The notes under the pieces were generated by a model. It ran no database searches, was not told the DNA's origin, and worked only from the letters and a program-made list of their open reading frames with translations. A stretch of 64,000 nt of DNA from an uncultured Eubacteriales bacterium (lineage in GTDB: Bacteria; Bacillota; Clostridia; Oscillospirales; Acutalibacteraceae): the NCBI GenBank assembly GCA_934436505.1, contig CAKSAP010000003.1, forward strand, positions 1 to 64,000, in the 5' to 3' direction. A program made the translations under genes and the position numbers. Shown piece by piece: positions 39,806-48,465 of this stretch; positions within the stretch are counted from its first letter, which is position 1; every line of letters begins with the position of its first letter.

Positions 39806-41002
39806 TTATTTCTTATCGTTAAGAGCTGCGATACCGGGAAGCTCTTTGCCCTCAAGATACTCAAGAGAAGCACCGCCGCCTGTTGAGATGTGAGACATCT
39901 TATCAGCGAAGCCAAGCTTCTGAATAGCAGCAGCAGAGTCGCCGCCGCCGATGATTGAGATAGCATTGCTGTCAGCGATTGCCGTTGCAACTGCGATTGT
40001 ACCGGAAGCGAAGTTGTCCCACTCGGAAACGCCCATAGGACCGTTCCAAATTACAGTACCTGCATCCTTAACAGCGTCAGCGAAAATTTCCTGTGTCTTA
40101 GGACCGATATCAAGACCCATCCAGCCGTCGGGAATTTCATCTGAATTAACAATCATAGCCTCTGTATCGGGCTTATATTCCTTACCAACCTTGTTATCAA
40201 CGGGAATAAGGAACTTAACGCCCTTTTCCTCAGCCTTTTCCATCATTTCCTTTGCAAGGTCAACCTTGTCAGCCTCAAGAAGCGAATCGCCGATCTGATG
40301 ACCGAGAGCCTTCATAAATGTATAAGCCATACCGCCGCCAATGATAAGTGTGTCGCACTTGTCAATAAGGTTTGTAATAACACCGATTTTATCTGATACC
40401 TTTGCGCCGCCGAGAATAGCAACGAGAGGTCTCTTCGGATTTTCAAGTGCGCCGCCGATAAACTGAATTTCCTTCTGAATGAGGTAACCGCAAGCAGCAG
40501 GAAGATAATCAGCAACACCTGTTGTTGAAGAATGTGCTCTGTGAGCCGAGCCGAAAGCGTCGTTAACATAGAGATCTGCAAGAGCTGCAAATTTCTTTGA
40601 AAGCTCGGGATCATTCTTAGTCTCGCCGGGCTCGAAACGTACGTTTTCAAGAAGAAGAACTTCGCCGTCTTTAAGAGAAGCGGCAAGCTTCTGTGCGCTT
40701 TCGCCGACAACGTCGTCAGCCATTTTAACTTCCTGTCCGAGAAGCTCCGAAAGTCTTTCAGCGACAGGCTTCATTGAAAACTCGGGATTAACCTCGCCCT
40801 TCGGACGACCGAGATGTGAACAAAGGATAACCTTTGCGCCGTTTTTGATAAGATATTTGATTGTAGGAAGCGAAGCAACAATTCTCTTATCGCTTGTAAT
40901 AACTCCGTTTTCCATTTTTACGTTGAAGTCGCAACGAACAAGAACTCTCTTGCCCTTAACGTCAAAATCTTCAACAGTCATTTTGTTCAATGCACTGCTC
41001 AT
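39806..41002 (-). CDS. pgk: Phosphoglycerate kinase
   Basis: Pgk makes ATP from 1,3-bisphosphoglycerate. VLVRCDFNVK, ILCSHLGRPKG, YVNDAFGSAHRAHSS, VAILGGAKVSDKIGV and the C-terminal GGGDSAAA are all present. The protein has 398 aa from ATG 41002; the earlier in-frame start at 41020 overlaps GAAAGGATG and is rejected. It is the first gene of a glycolytic operon that lacks gap and enolase, so those must be elsewhere. Confidence 0.97.
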   Translation of the reverse strand: MSSALNKMTVEDFDVKGKRVLVRCDFNVKMENGVITSDKRIVASLPTIKYLIKNGAKVILCSHLGRPKGEVNPEFSMKPVAERLSELLGQEVKMADDVVGESAQKLAASLKDGEVLLLENVRFEPGETKNDPELSKKFAALADLYVNDAFGSAHRAHSSTTGVADYLPAACGYLIQKEIQFIGGALENPKRPLVAILGGAKVSDKIGVITNLIDKCDTLIIGGGMAYTFMKALGHQIGDSLLEADKVDLAKEMMEKAEEKGVKFLIPVDNKVGKEYKPDTEAMIVNSDEIPDGWMGLDIGPKTQEIFADAVKDAGTVIWNGPMGVSEWDNFASGTIAVATAIADSNAISIIGGGDSAAAIQKLGFADKMSHISTGGGASLEYLEGKELPGIAALNDKK

Positions 41003-41042
41003 AGAACTACATCCTTTCAAATTTCAAATTCTTTCACGCTAT

Positions 41043-41071
41043 ATTTTATAATAATTCTGTAAATATTTCAA
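41043..41071 (-). promoter_or_regulatory. Predicted pgk-tpiA-gpmI promoter
   Basis: On the minus strand TTGAAA (41071-41066) and TAAAAT (41048-41043) are separated by 17 bases, about 40 bases before the pgk start. Confidence 0.65.
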
Positions 41072-41104
41072 GTCCTGTAGCTTATTTTTTTGAAAATCAT
41101 AGGG

Positions 41105-42112
41105 TTATAAAATACGGTATACCTTTTTGATTTCATCTATCCTGTCTAAAATCATTTTTTTAAGGCTGTCGGGCTTTTTTACTTCAATTTTATTGCCGTA
41201 CTGAATAATCCACGACACAAGACCTTCGCTGACTGCGGCATTGATGATTATTTTGAATCTTTCGTCCCCATGCTTCAAAATCGGAACGTTATCGCCGAAC
41301 TTGTCAATCATATCATCAATAAGCTCGTTTGAGCAAATAAGCTCGACAGATTCCGGATCACCCGAAAACATACTGAAATGCTTATTCGCATAATCGGCAG
41401 AGTCAAAATAGTCCTTATACTCAGACACATCCGAAAAGCTTCTGCACGGAGAATCTGTAAGCACCTCAACGGATTTTATCCTGTCAACTCTTGTAATCAT
41501 AATGTTTGAGTAATTGCGATTGTTTCCGACAAGATAATAATGGTCGTTAGACCAAATAAGCGCATAAGGGCTTATAAAATGTGTTTTTGTTTCATATTGA
41601 GTTTCGTTTGAAGCTGTTATTTTCCGCTTGCGATACTCGATTTGAACCTGTCTGTTATCCTGAATTGCCGTGTGAAGCTTATCAATCGTGTAATAAATAT
41701 TTTCATTTGTGCATTTAGGTCGGTTATCGACATAAACCTGATTTTTGATTTTCTCGGCCTGCGAGGTGCTGACAAGAGAATAAATTTTCGAAAGCAGCTG
41801 CTTCGTTTTCTTTTGCGTAATGAAATTAGCCGCCTGTATGGCATCGCAAAGAAGTCTGATTTCCGCTACCTCAAATTCTCTGTCGGCAATAAAATAGCCT
41901 GATTTCGGTGTGCGTGTCTTGATAATATCATACCCAAATTCCTGCAAAACAGAAATATCCTTATAAATGGATTTTCTTTCGGCTTCAATTCCGTGATTTT
42001 TAAGGTCTAAAATAATACTTTCAGTATCAAGAGGATTATTTTCATCACTGTTCCTCATAAGATTTTTCAGGATATAAAGTATCTTGATTTTCTGATTATA
42101 TTTGTTAGCCAT
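41105..42112 (-). CDS. WYL-domain transcriptional regulator (YafY-like)
   Basis: An N-terminal winged helix (KIKILYILKNLMRNSDENN, then ERKSIYKDISVLQEFGYDI) is joined to a WYL domain. The WYL ligand region includes IEYRKRK, HFISPYALIWSNDHYYLVG and ITRVDRIKSVEVL, here with a WSNDHYYL core. Such proteins sense nucleotides or other small ligands and regulate DNA-damage, defence or sugar genes. It lies 11 bases downstream of the GH2 gene on the same strand and may control that operon. Confidence 0.88.
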   Translation of the reverse strand: MANKYNQKIKILYILKNLMRNSDENNPLDTESIILDLKNHGIEAERKSIYKDISVLQEFGYDIIKTRTPKSGYFIADREFEVAEIRLLCDAIQAANFITQKKTKQLLSKIYSLVSTSQAEKIKNQVYVDNRPKCTNENIYYTIDKLHTAIQDNRQVQIEYRKRKITASNETQYETKTHFISPYALIWSNDHYYLVGNNRNYSNIMITRVDRIKSVEVLTDSPCRSFSDVSEYKDYFDSADYANKHFSMFSGDPESVELICSNELIDDMIDKFGDNVPILKHGDERFKIIINAAVSEGLVSWIIQYGNKIEVKKPDSLKKMILDRIDEIKKVYRIL

Positions 42113-42123
42113 AGTAATTTTCC

Positions 42124-43872
42124 TTAATACTTGAGTGAATTGTTTATTTCTTTGATAACATCCTCTTCGATTTTAAGCACCTTGCGGTCGTAGGTGTAGA
42201 TGCCGTTATATTCATTCTCGACATCCGATACCTGTGTGTAAATCGTTCCGCAAAGGCCCTTATCGATAAGCGGTATTATCTGCTTTTCATAAAGCTTTTT
42301 ATATGCATTTGTAAGTGTGCTCTTATTCTTGAATTTAAGGTATAAGCCAAAGGTCTTATTTTCAGACCAAGTGTGTTTATCAACCCTGTTTTGATATCCG
42401 CCGAACTCGGTAATTACAAACGCACGTTTTTTGTCAAGCTTCGGCATTTTGACGGGCAGGACGTACTTGTGCATACTCTGAATATCGCCGCCGCCCTGAT
42501 CGTACCAGCCGCTTGCGTGGTCAACAAGCCTTGTAGAATCAAGAGATTTTACATAATTGCATATTTTGAGAGCGTCAAACTGTCCCCAGCCCTCGTTAAA
42601 CGGAACCCAGCAGTAAATCGAAACGACATTGTAAAGCTGTTCTATCATTTCGCCAAGCTCACGCTTAAAATCGTCTCTTGCTTTTTTCTCTTCTCTGTTG
42701 AATATTTTGTAATTGTCGTCCTTGACCTTTATGCCGAGATTAGGTAGCACACCGGCATATAAATCACCAATGTATGCGCCGCCGCTCATCATATCCTGCC
42801 AAACGATCATTCCAAGCCTGTCGCAATGATAATACCAACGCATCGGCTCAATTTTTATGTGCTTTCGAAGCATATTAAATCCGAGACGTTTCATCTCTTT
42901 AATATCAAATATCATTGCCTCATCACAGGGCGGAGTCAGTCCTCCGTCAGGCCAGTAGCCCTGATCGAGAAGTCCACGCTGAAAATACGGCTCGTTATTG
43001 AGAAACAGCCTTAGAACACCGAATTTATCCGTGCCAAAGCTAAATTTTCTCATACCGAAATAGCTCTTAACGCTGTCAAGAATTTTACCGTCTTTTTTAA
43101 TTTCAAGCGTGAAATAGTAAAGCTTCGGCTCTTCGGGAGTCCACAGCTTAAAACTCGGAATTTCAACGTCCTCGTCAAGGGAAATATCCTTACAAACAAT
43201 TTCGTCGCCGTCATCAAACACGGTTAAGGAAAGCGTTGTTATTTCGTCGTTTGAGACGTTTGCTTTAATATTTACAATTCCCCTGTCAATATCGGGAGTT
43301 GTCTTAATTTTTTCAATACGACACTCATTTACGCCCTCAAGCCAAACCGTCTGCCAAATGCCCGAGGTAGCCGTATACCAAAAGCCGTGCGGATGATTAT
43401 CCTGCTTTCCCCTCTGCTGCCAGCCCGATTCCGTGGGATCATATACGCAAACTGTAAGCGTATTTTCCCCGTCAAGGAGATATTGAGTTATATCAAACGA
43501 AAAACCGCAATAACCGCCCGTATGAGTGCCGACGAGCTGCTTATTGATATAGACCTTGCATTGCCAGTCTACCGCTTCAAAATGAAGAAGTATATTTTTG
43601 CTCTTTAATGCATCAGAAAGTATAAATGTTCTCTGATACCACAGTCTGTCACTCGGTTTGAGAGGCTTTTCAACCCCCGAAAGCATACTTTCAACCGCAA
43701 AGGGAACGGTTATTTTGCCCGAAAAATCAGAAACCCACTTTTCCCCTCTTGAAGAAATATAATAATCATATTCACCGTTGAGATTTTGCCAACAAGAGCG
43801 TTCAAATTGAGGGTGAGGATACTCCGGTAATGGCAATTTTCTGTCAACCTTTTCAGTCCATAAGCTATCCAT
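42124..43872 (-). CDS. Glycoside hydrolase family 2 enzyme
   Basis: The 582-aa protein has the GH2 plan: a jelly-roll sugar-binding domain (LWYQRTFIL, VDWQCKVYINKQLVGTHTGG), an Ig-like middle domain, and a TIM barrel with the acid/base Glu in PFNEGWGQF and the nucleophile Glu in FVITEFGG. It is short for a beta-galactosidase and has no signal peptide, so it acts inside the cell on an imported beta-glycoside. Whether it is a galactosidase, glucuronidase or mannosidase cannot be told. A WYL regulator follows. Confidence 0.88.
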   Translation of the reverse strand: MDSLWTEKVDRKLPLPEYPHPQFERSCWQNLNGEYDYYISSRGEKWVSDFSGKITVPFAVESMLSGVEKPLKPSDRLWYQRTFILSDALKSKNILLHFEAVDWQCKVYINKQLVGTHTGGYCGFSFDITQYLLDGENTLTVCVYDPTESGWQQRGKQDNHPHGFWYTATSGIWQTVWLEGVNECRIEKIKTTPDIDRGIVNIKANVSNDEITTLSLTVFDDGDEIVCKDISLDEDVEIPSFKLWTPEEPKLYYFTLEIKKDGKILDSVKSYFGMRKFSFGTDKFGVLRLFLNNEPYFQRGLLDQGYWPDGGLTPPCDEAMIFDIKEMKRLGFNMLRKHIKIEPMRWYYHCDRLGMIVWQDMMSGGAYIGDLYAGVLPNLGIKVKDDNYKIFNREEKKARDDFKRELGEMIEQLYNVVSIYCWVPFNEGWGQFDALKICNYVKSLDSTRLVDHASGWYDQGGGDIQSMHKYVLPVKMPKLDKKRAFVITEFGGYQNRVDKHTWSENKTFGLYLKFKNKSTLTNAYKKLYEKQIIPLIDKGLCGTIYTQVSDVENEYNGIYTYDRKVLKIEEDVIKEINNSLKY

Positions 43873-43925
43873 ATAACAACCTCCTTTAATAAGCCTATTT
43901 TATAACAAATACAAGAATTTGTCTA

Positions 43926-43954
43926 TTGAAATTTTATAAAATATTTGTTATAAT
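43926..43954 (+). promoter_or_regulatory. Promoter of tRNA-Leu
   Basis: TTGAAA (43926) and TATAAT (43949) are 17 bases apart; transcription would start about 20 bases before the tRNA. Confidence 0.8.
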
Positions 43955-43979
43955 ACACAAGCGCAAAAATATATAGTAT

Positions 43980-44064
43980 GCACCTGTGGCGGAACTGGCA
44001 GACGCGTTAGATTTAGGATCTAATACCGAGAGGTGTGCAGGTTCGATTCCTGTCAGGTGCACCA
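43980..44064 (+). tRNA. tRNA-Leu (anticodon UAG)
   Basis: GCACCTG (43980-43986) pairs with CAGGTGC (44054-44060), followed by encoded ACCA. The anticodon stem TTAGA/TCTAA holds the loop TTTAGGA with TAG at 44014-44016. The long variable arm (CCGAGAGG region) and the GGTTCGATTCC T-arm are typical of a class II leucine tRNA reading CUN codons. Confidence 0.97.
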
Positions 44065-44070
44065 AAGAAA

Positions 44071-44097
44071 AAAGACCGTTTGAAACGGTCTTTTTTG
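44071..44097. terminator. Bidirectional terminator between tRNA-Leu and the mreB-like gene
   Basis: AAAGACCGTTT and AAACGGTCTTT form an 11-bp stem with a single-base loop core, with T runs on both strands. It serves the tRNA and the convergent gene. Confidence 0.88.
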
Positions 44098-44114
44098 TTG
44101 CATAAATTTAATTT

Positions 44115-45134
44115 TTAATCTATCTGATGTACCGTATGGAACTGGTACACGCCTGAAAGCTTATCGATATTTTTAACTATATCCATAGCTCCGCTTGCCG
44201 TGCTGTATAACGGGTCTTTTGCAACAACCGTTTCAATTCCCGTAGCGGTGCTAACAAGCTTATCCATTCCGTTAAGAAGCGCCGTGCCGCCCGTCAAAAC
44301 AATTCCGTTATCCGAAATATCTCCGACAAGCTCAGGCGGTGTTTTTTCAAGCACGTTTCGTATTCCGTTCATTATCAAATCAACTTGTTCACGCACGCAA
44401 GGGTAAATTTCCTCTGATGTAACCTCAAAGGAGATAGGCATATTATCCGTTTCGCTCTTGCCCGATACTATCATTGCAAGCTCTTCTTCTCTCGGTATCG
44501 CACTTCCGAGGCATATTTTAATTCGCTCCGCTGTCAAGGGCCCGACGGTTATATCACGAGTCTTTTTCAAATGCTTTTGTATTGCGGCGTCAATCGAAAG
44601 TCCGCCGACTTTAACGGTGTCCGCAACCGCAATGCTGCCCATTGTTACGACGGATACGTCAACCTCGCCGCCGCCCATATTTACAAGCAGCCTGCCCGAA
44701 AGAGCGTCCTTTTGGAAGCCAATACCGATTGCCGATGCGAGCGACTCCTCAACGAAGCACACCCTGCCTGCACCTGCGGAAGTAACAATATCGATAAACG
44801 TTCTTTTGTCAAGGTTTGTGCAAGCACTCGGAACTGCAATTATAACATTCGGCTTCAAAACCCTGTTGCCGCAAATTTTAAGCAGATAATGACCCAAAAG
44901 CTTCTGCGCCATAGTGTAGTTTGAGATTACACCGTTTACGACGGGATGAATAACCTCAATATTATCGTCGGTTCTGCCCTCAATCGTATAAGCGTTGTTG
45001 CCAAAAGCAATGGGATATTTAGTTTCGGAGTCAACAGCGATAACCGTAGGCTCGTCAAGTACAATGCCTTTACCGTCAACAACCATAATTGTCGAGGATG
45101 AGCCGAAATCAACACCGATATTCATTCCTATCAC
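44115..45134 (-). CDS. MreB/Mbl-like actin homologue
   Basis: MreB-family filaments guide wall elongation. Actin-type motifs are GVDFGSSSTIMVVDGKG (phosphate 1), FVEESLASAIGIG, MGGGEVDVSVV (phosphate 2) and GIVLTGGTALLNGM (adenosine). The family PTVIAVD and AFGNNAY segments are also present. At 339 aa it is normal size. It is alone here, not with mreC and mreD, so it is probably an Mbl- or MreBH-like paralogue. The GTG at 45134 has AGGTGA 6 bases upstream; the ATG at 45125 has no spaced site. Confidence 0.88.
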   Translation of the reverse strand: MIGMNIGVDFGSSSTIMVVDGKGIVLDEPTVIAVDSETKYPIAFGNNAYTIEGRTDDNIEVIHPVVNGVISNYTMAQKLLGHYLLKICGNRVLKPNVIIAVPSACTNLDKRTFIDIVTSAGAGRVCFVEESLASAIGIGFQKDALSGRLLVNMGGGEVDVSVVTMGSIAVADTVKVGGLSIDAAIQKHLKKTRDITVGPLTAERIKICLGSAIPREEELAMIVSGKSETDNMPISFEVTSEEIYPCVREQVDLIMNGIRNVLEKTPPELVGDISDNGIVLTGGTALLNGMDKLVSTATGIETVVAKDPLYSTASGAMDIVKNIDKLSGVYQFHTVHQID

Positions 45135-45181
45135 TAAAAATCACCTGCTTTCTTATCCGAATAATTTTATCACACATATAT

Positions 45182-45217
45182 AAAAAAGTAAAGGGAGACG
45201 TTCTTAGAACATCTCCC
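45182..45217 (-). terminator. Terminator of the rpsB-tsf operon
   Basis: On the minus strand GGGAGATGTT pairs with AACGTCTCCC (one G-U) around a 5-base loop, followed by TTTACTTTTTT. Confidence 0.85.
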
Positions 45218-45241
45218 CTGTTTATAACCGCAAAAGATTGA

Positions 45242-46345
45242 TTATTTAACCATGCTTGCGATTTCGTCAGCAAAGTTCTCCTGCTTCTTTTCAATTCCCT
45301 CGCCCTTTGCAAGACGAACAAACGAATTGATTTTAATATCAGCACCGAGAGCCTTTGCAACAGAGCTTACATAGCCGCTAACCGGACCGTCAAAGAGGTC
45401 GGAACGAACAAACGGCTGCTCTGAAAGGCAAACTTCCTTAATCTGCTTTGAAATACGACCCTGAACAAGACCTGCGAAAATCTTGTTTTCAGCGATTTCA
45501 GCCTTGTGAGAAACTGCGATTTCAGCAAGTGTAGCATAAGCTTCTTTTGAAATGAAGTTTGTGAAGTTCTTTCTCTGCTTGTTATCAAGACCGTTGTAAA
45601 TCTCGATATCCTCGTCGCTCCACTTCTTCTCTGAAATAGCTTCTTCGATGATGCTGTTGAGAATCGGAATCGGCAACGAAGCGGGTGTGTTAAGAGCGCT
45701 CTCAACAACGATTGTCTTCATCTTCTCAAGCTCGTCAGCTGAAATATCATCCTTGCTCAAATACTCGGGGCTCATTGCTGCAACCTGCATTGCAACATTC
45801 TTGCCCATCTCGTTGAACTCGGGCTTAGCAGCAGTAGCGTCATCTGTATCGAAAGCAACCATAACGCCAACAGTACCGTTACCGTGAATGTATGTTACAA
45901 CGTGACCGTCCATACGAGCAAATCTACGAACCTTCATATTCTCACGAAGTGCAAGGAATACCTCCTGAACAGCTTCCTCAACTGTATTGTCGCCGTCAGC
46001 AACCTTTGTTGCAAGAAGAGCGTCAACATCTGCGGGGTTAGCTGTAACAACTGTCTTTGCAACAGCATTTGCAAGGTTTACGAAGGGCTCGCCCTTTGCA
46101 ACGAAGTCTGTCTCACAGTTGATTTCAACAAGAGCACCTGCTTTACCGTCGTTGTAAGAAGCGATAACGCCCTCAGCAGCAACTCTGCTTGCCTTTTTAG
46201 CAGCAGAAGCAAGTCCCTTTTCTCTCAAAACTTCAATAGCCTTATCGATATCACCATCGGTTTCAACAAGAGCCTTTTTACAATCCATCATACCTACGCC
46301 TGTCTTCTCACGAAGAGCAACGACGTCTTTTGCTGTAAATGCCAT
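45242..46345 (-). CDS. tsf: Elongation factor Ts, long form
   Basis: EF-Ts recycles EF-Tu-GDP. The N-terminal UBA-like domain and signature (VVALREKTGVGMMDCKKAL) are clear, as are GALVEINCETDFVAKG and VAMQVAAMSPEYL. The protein is 367 aa, against about 290 in B. subtilis. The extra length comes mostly from a block after the second core repeat (around residues 220-285, including SEKKWSDEDIEIYNGLDN). The C terminus keeps LSEQPFVR. It follows rpsB, as in nearly all bacteria, separated by a 63-base gap with a hairpin at 46371-46398. Confidence 0.95.
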   Translation of the reverse strand: MAFTAKDVVALREKTGVGMMDCKKALVETDGDIDKAIEVLREKGLASAAKKASRVAAEGVIASYNDGKAGALVEINCETDFVAKGEPFVNLANAVAKTVVTANPADVDALLATKVADGDNTVEEAVQEVFLALRENMKVRRFARMDGHVVTYIHGNGTVGVMVAFDTDDATAAKPEFNEMGKNVAMQVAAMSPEYLSKDDISADELEKMKTIVVESALNTPASLPIPILNSIIEEAISEKKWSDEDIEIYNGLDNKQRKNFTNFISKEAYATLAEIAVSHKAEIAENKIFAGLVQGRISKQIKEVCLSEQPFVRSDLFDGPVSGYVSSVAKALGADIKINSFVRLAKGEGIEKKQENFADEIASMVK

Positions 46346-46408
46346 AATATTTACCTCCGTTTTTATTTAATGCCCGCACAAATACTATGCACGGGCACTT
46401 AAAGTCAA

Positions 46409-47152
46409 TTATTCAGCAGCTTCTTCAGTAGCTTCAGCTTCTGCATCGTCCTGTGCAGCAGCACCTGCCATACCCTGTCTGCCTTCGATAACTGCATCAG
46501 CCATAGCACCTGCAATAAGCTTTACTGCACGGATAGCGTCGTCGTTACCGGGGATAACGTGATCGATTTCGTCGGGATCGCAGTTTGTGTCAACGATAGC
46601 GATAATCGGAATACCGAGCTTCTTAGCTTCAGCAACTGCAATTCTTTCTTTTCTGGGGTCAACAATGAACATAGCAGCGGGCTGCTTCTTCATTTCTGTA
46701 ATACCGCCCAAGAATCTTTCAAGCTTCTCTATCTCAAGGTCAAGCTTAGCAGCTTCCTTCTTCGGGAGCATATCAAATGTTCCGTCCTCCTGCATAGCCT
46801 TAAGCTGAGCAAGTCTCTTAATTCTCTTCTTAATTGTGTTGAAGTTTGTAAGCATACCGCCGAGCCAACGAGCGTTTACGTAAGGCATACCGCAACGGAT
46901 AGCTTCTTCCTTAACGGAATCCTGAGCCTGCTTCTTTGTGCCGACGAAAAGGATTTCGTCGCCCTCAGCAGCGATGTCACGAACTACCATGTAAGCTTCT
47001 TCCAACTTCTTAACGGTTTTCTGAAGGTCGATGATATAAATTCCGTTTCTTTCTGTGAAAATGTACTCAGCCATTTTCGGGTTCCATCTTCTGGTCTGAT
47101 GACCGAAGTGCACACCTGCTTCAAGCAGCTGTTTCATTGATACTACTGACAT
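46409..47152 (-). CDS. rpsB: 30S ribosomal protein S2
   Basis: S2 binds the 30S head-body junction and is needed for S1 docking in many bacteria. SMKQLLEAGVHFGHQTRRWN, MAEYIFTERNGIYIIDLQKT, NARWLGGMLTNF and AIVDTNCDPDEIDHVIPGND are diagnostic. The last 25 residues are an acidic Ala/Glu-rich tail. The length is 247 aa. A structured leader precedes it, likely for S2 autoregulation. Confidence 0.97.
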   Translation of the reverse strand: MSVVSMKQLLEAGVHFGHQTRRWNPKMAEYIFTERNGIYIIDLQKTVKKLEEAYMVVRDIAAEGDEILFVGTKKQAQDSVKEEAIRCGMPYVNARWLGGMLTNFNTIKKRIKRLAQLKAMQEDGTFDMLPKKEAAKLDLEIEKLERFLGGITEMKKQPAAMFIVDPRKERIAVAEAKKLGIPIIAIVDTNCDPDEIDHVIPGNDDAIRAVKLIAGAMADAVIEGRQGMAGAAAQDDAEAEATEEAAE

Positions 47153-47247
47153 TATTTTGTCCTCCTTATTTTATCCTCCACACAGTTCAACTTACCGTAA
47201 GACATATAATATGCAATTTTACGGCAATCCCCGTGTGTGCGAATTGC
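47153..47247 (-). promoter_or_regulatory. Structured rpsB leader, probable S2 autoregulatory element
   Basis: The 95-base leader can fold into an inner stem (TGCCGTAAAA region with TTACGGTA) and an outer pairing of CACAC with GTGTG that ends just before the GGAGG of rpsB. Ribosomal S2 leaders that repress their own operon have this kind of layout. This is inference from pairing only. Confidence 0.45.
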
Positions 47248-47253
47248 TAAAGC

Positions 47254-47282
47254 ATTATACCACTCAAAAGCAAGATTTTCAA
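47254..47282 (-). promoter_or_regulatory. rpsB-tsf promoter
   Basis: On the minus strand TTGAAA (47282-47277) and TATAAT (47259-47254) are 17 bases apart, with TGG before the -10: a strong extended promoter fitting a ribosomal operon. Confidence 0.85.
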
Positions 47283-47304
47283 GTGTTTTTTTAATATTTT
47301 TTAT

Positions 47305-47523
47305 TTAATTACAGAACAAATCGTTTTGCTTCTTAAAAAGCTCGTTTTTTACCCTTTCGGTTTCGTCTTTTTCATAGCGGAATTTACCGTCGGAGTCCCT
47401 TGAAAGCAACATTCCCTCTTTTACCGAAAAATCAAAATCGTCCAAAGGATAATTAAACGCTTTGCCGTCTTTTATAAGAACAACAATATCCTCTTCAATT
47501 CTGTCAACAGAAAAAAACTCCAT
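47305..47523 (-). CDS. DUF3006 family protein
   Basis: The 72-aa protein (MEFFSVDRIEEDIVVLIKDG, then a strand-rich middle and basic tail) matches the DUF3006 pattern: a VDRIE start, a DG turn, and an EGMLL segment. DUF3006 genes often lie beside ComEC-like metallo-beta-lactamase genes, as here, where the stop of that gene is 5 bases upstream. ATG 47523 follows GAGGTAACGAAA. The function is unknown. Confidence 0.8.
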   Translation of the reverse strand: MEFFSVDRIEEDIVVLIKDGKAFNYPLDDFDFSVKEGMLLSRDSDGKFRYEKDETERVKNELFKKQNDLFCN

Positions 47524-47528
47524 TTTCG

Positions 47529-48464
47529 TTACCTCTCGCAATTAAAAGAAAAATTATTCCCGTCACATTCGATAACAATATTCCCTCGAACATCGGTTCT
47601 GTAATACGGAATTGACATACTTTCCAATTTTGCTATTGTTTCGGGATTAGGATGCTTATAGGAATTGTTTAAGCCGCAAGAAATCACAGCCGCTTGCGGA
47701 TTTACCGCACGAAGATAATCAAGATCGGTTGATGTTCTGCTGCCGTGGTGCCCGAGCTTTATAACATCCGCCGAAACGTCATAGCCTGCGGCGAGTATGT
47801 CCTTTTCAGCCTTTGCCTCCGCATCGCCTTGAAATAAGAATTTTGTGTTACCGTATGTTACCTTAACAACAACCGACGTATTATTCAGTTCCTTATAATC
47901 CTTAACAGGTCCTAAAATATCGAAGCTGATGTCGTCAAGCTTATAAGTATCCCCTGCCTTTGCGGCGTAAACCTTAGCCTTTGAGTTTGCAAGAGCATTC
48001 AACAGATTTGAATAGACGTCCGAGGTTGGCGTATTTTCCTCTGTAAGACGAGTCATAATGACGTTATCCACCTCGTAATTGTTGATTATGTCGTCCGCAC
48101 TTCCTATATGGTCGGCGTGTGCGTGAGTAAGAATTAAATAATCGAGTTTCTTAACATTGTTGATTGTAAGATATGAGGCAATGGTTTTATAAGAGTCTGT
48201 TTCGCCTGCATCAATCATAATCGCTTTATCGCCGCAGGTCATCAATATACAATCAGCCTGCCCGACGTCTATGAAATGAACATAGAAATTCCCCTCTTTT
48301 TCAACAACGCCGGAATTTACCTTAGTCCATTTTGAGATGTCGCCCCAGGTCGGTGCGTTTGGCAAAACTGCAACCAAGATACAAACAATCATAAAAGCAG
48401 TAAATATCACAGATTTTATGATTGACTTTTTATTATATGAACGTGTACGCCTTTTCTTTGCCAT
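47529..48464 (-). CDS. ComEC/Rec2-like metallo-beta-lactamase-fold hydrolase, membrane-anchored
   Basis: The 311-aa protein has a basic N terminus, one span (VIFTAFMIVCILVAVLPNAP) and an external MBL domain: VHFIDVGQADCILM, LTHAHADHIG (HxHxDH), FLFQGDA and KLGHHGSRTSTD. This is the C-terminal ComEC-type nuclease domain as a free secreted enzyme, which may degrade extracellular DNA or another phosphoester. The ATG lies one base after the ftsK stop, so translation is coupled to it. DUF3006 follows. Confidence 0.85.
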   Translation of the reverse strand: MAKKRRTRSYNKKSIIKSVIFTAFMIVCILVAVLPNAPTWGDISKWTKVNSGVVEKEGNFYVHFIDVGQADCILMTCGDKAIMIDAGETDSYKTIASYLTINNVKKLDYLILTHAHADHIGSADDIINNYEVDNVIMTRLTEENTPTSDVYSNLLNALANSKAKVYAAKAGDTYKLDDISFDILGPVKDYKELNNTSVVVKVTYGNTKFLFQGDAEAKAEKDILAAGYDVSADVIKLGHHGSRTSTDLDYLRAVNPQAAVISCGLNNSYKHPNPETIAKLESMSIPYYRTDVRGNIVIECDGNNFSFNCER

Positions 48465-48465
48465 A

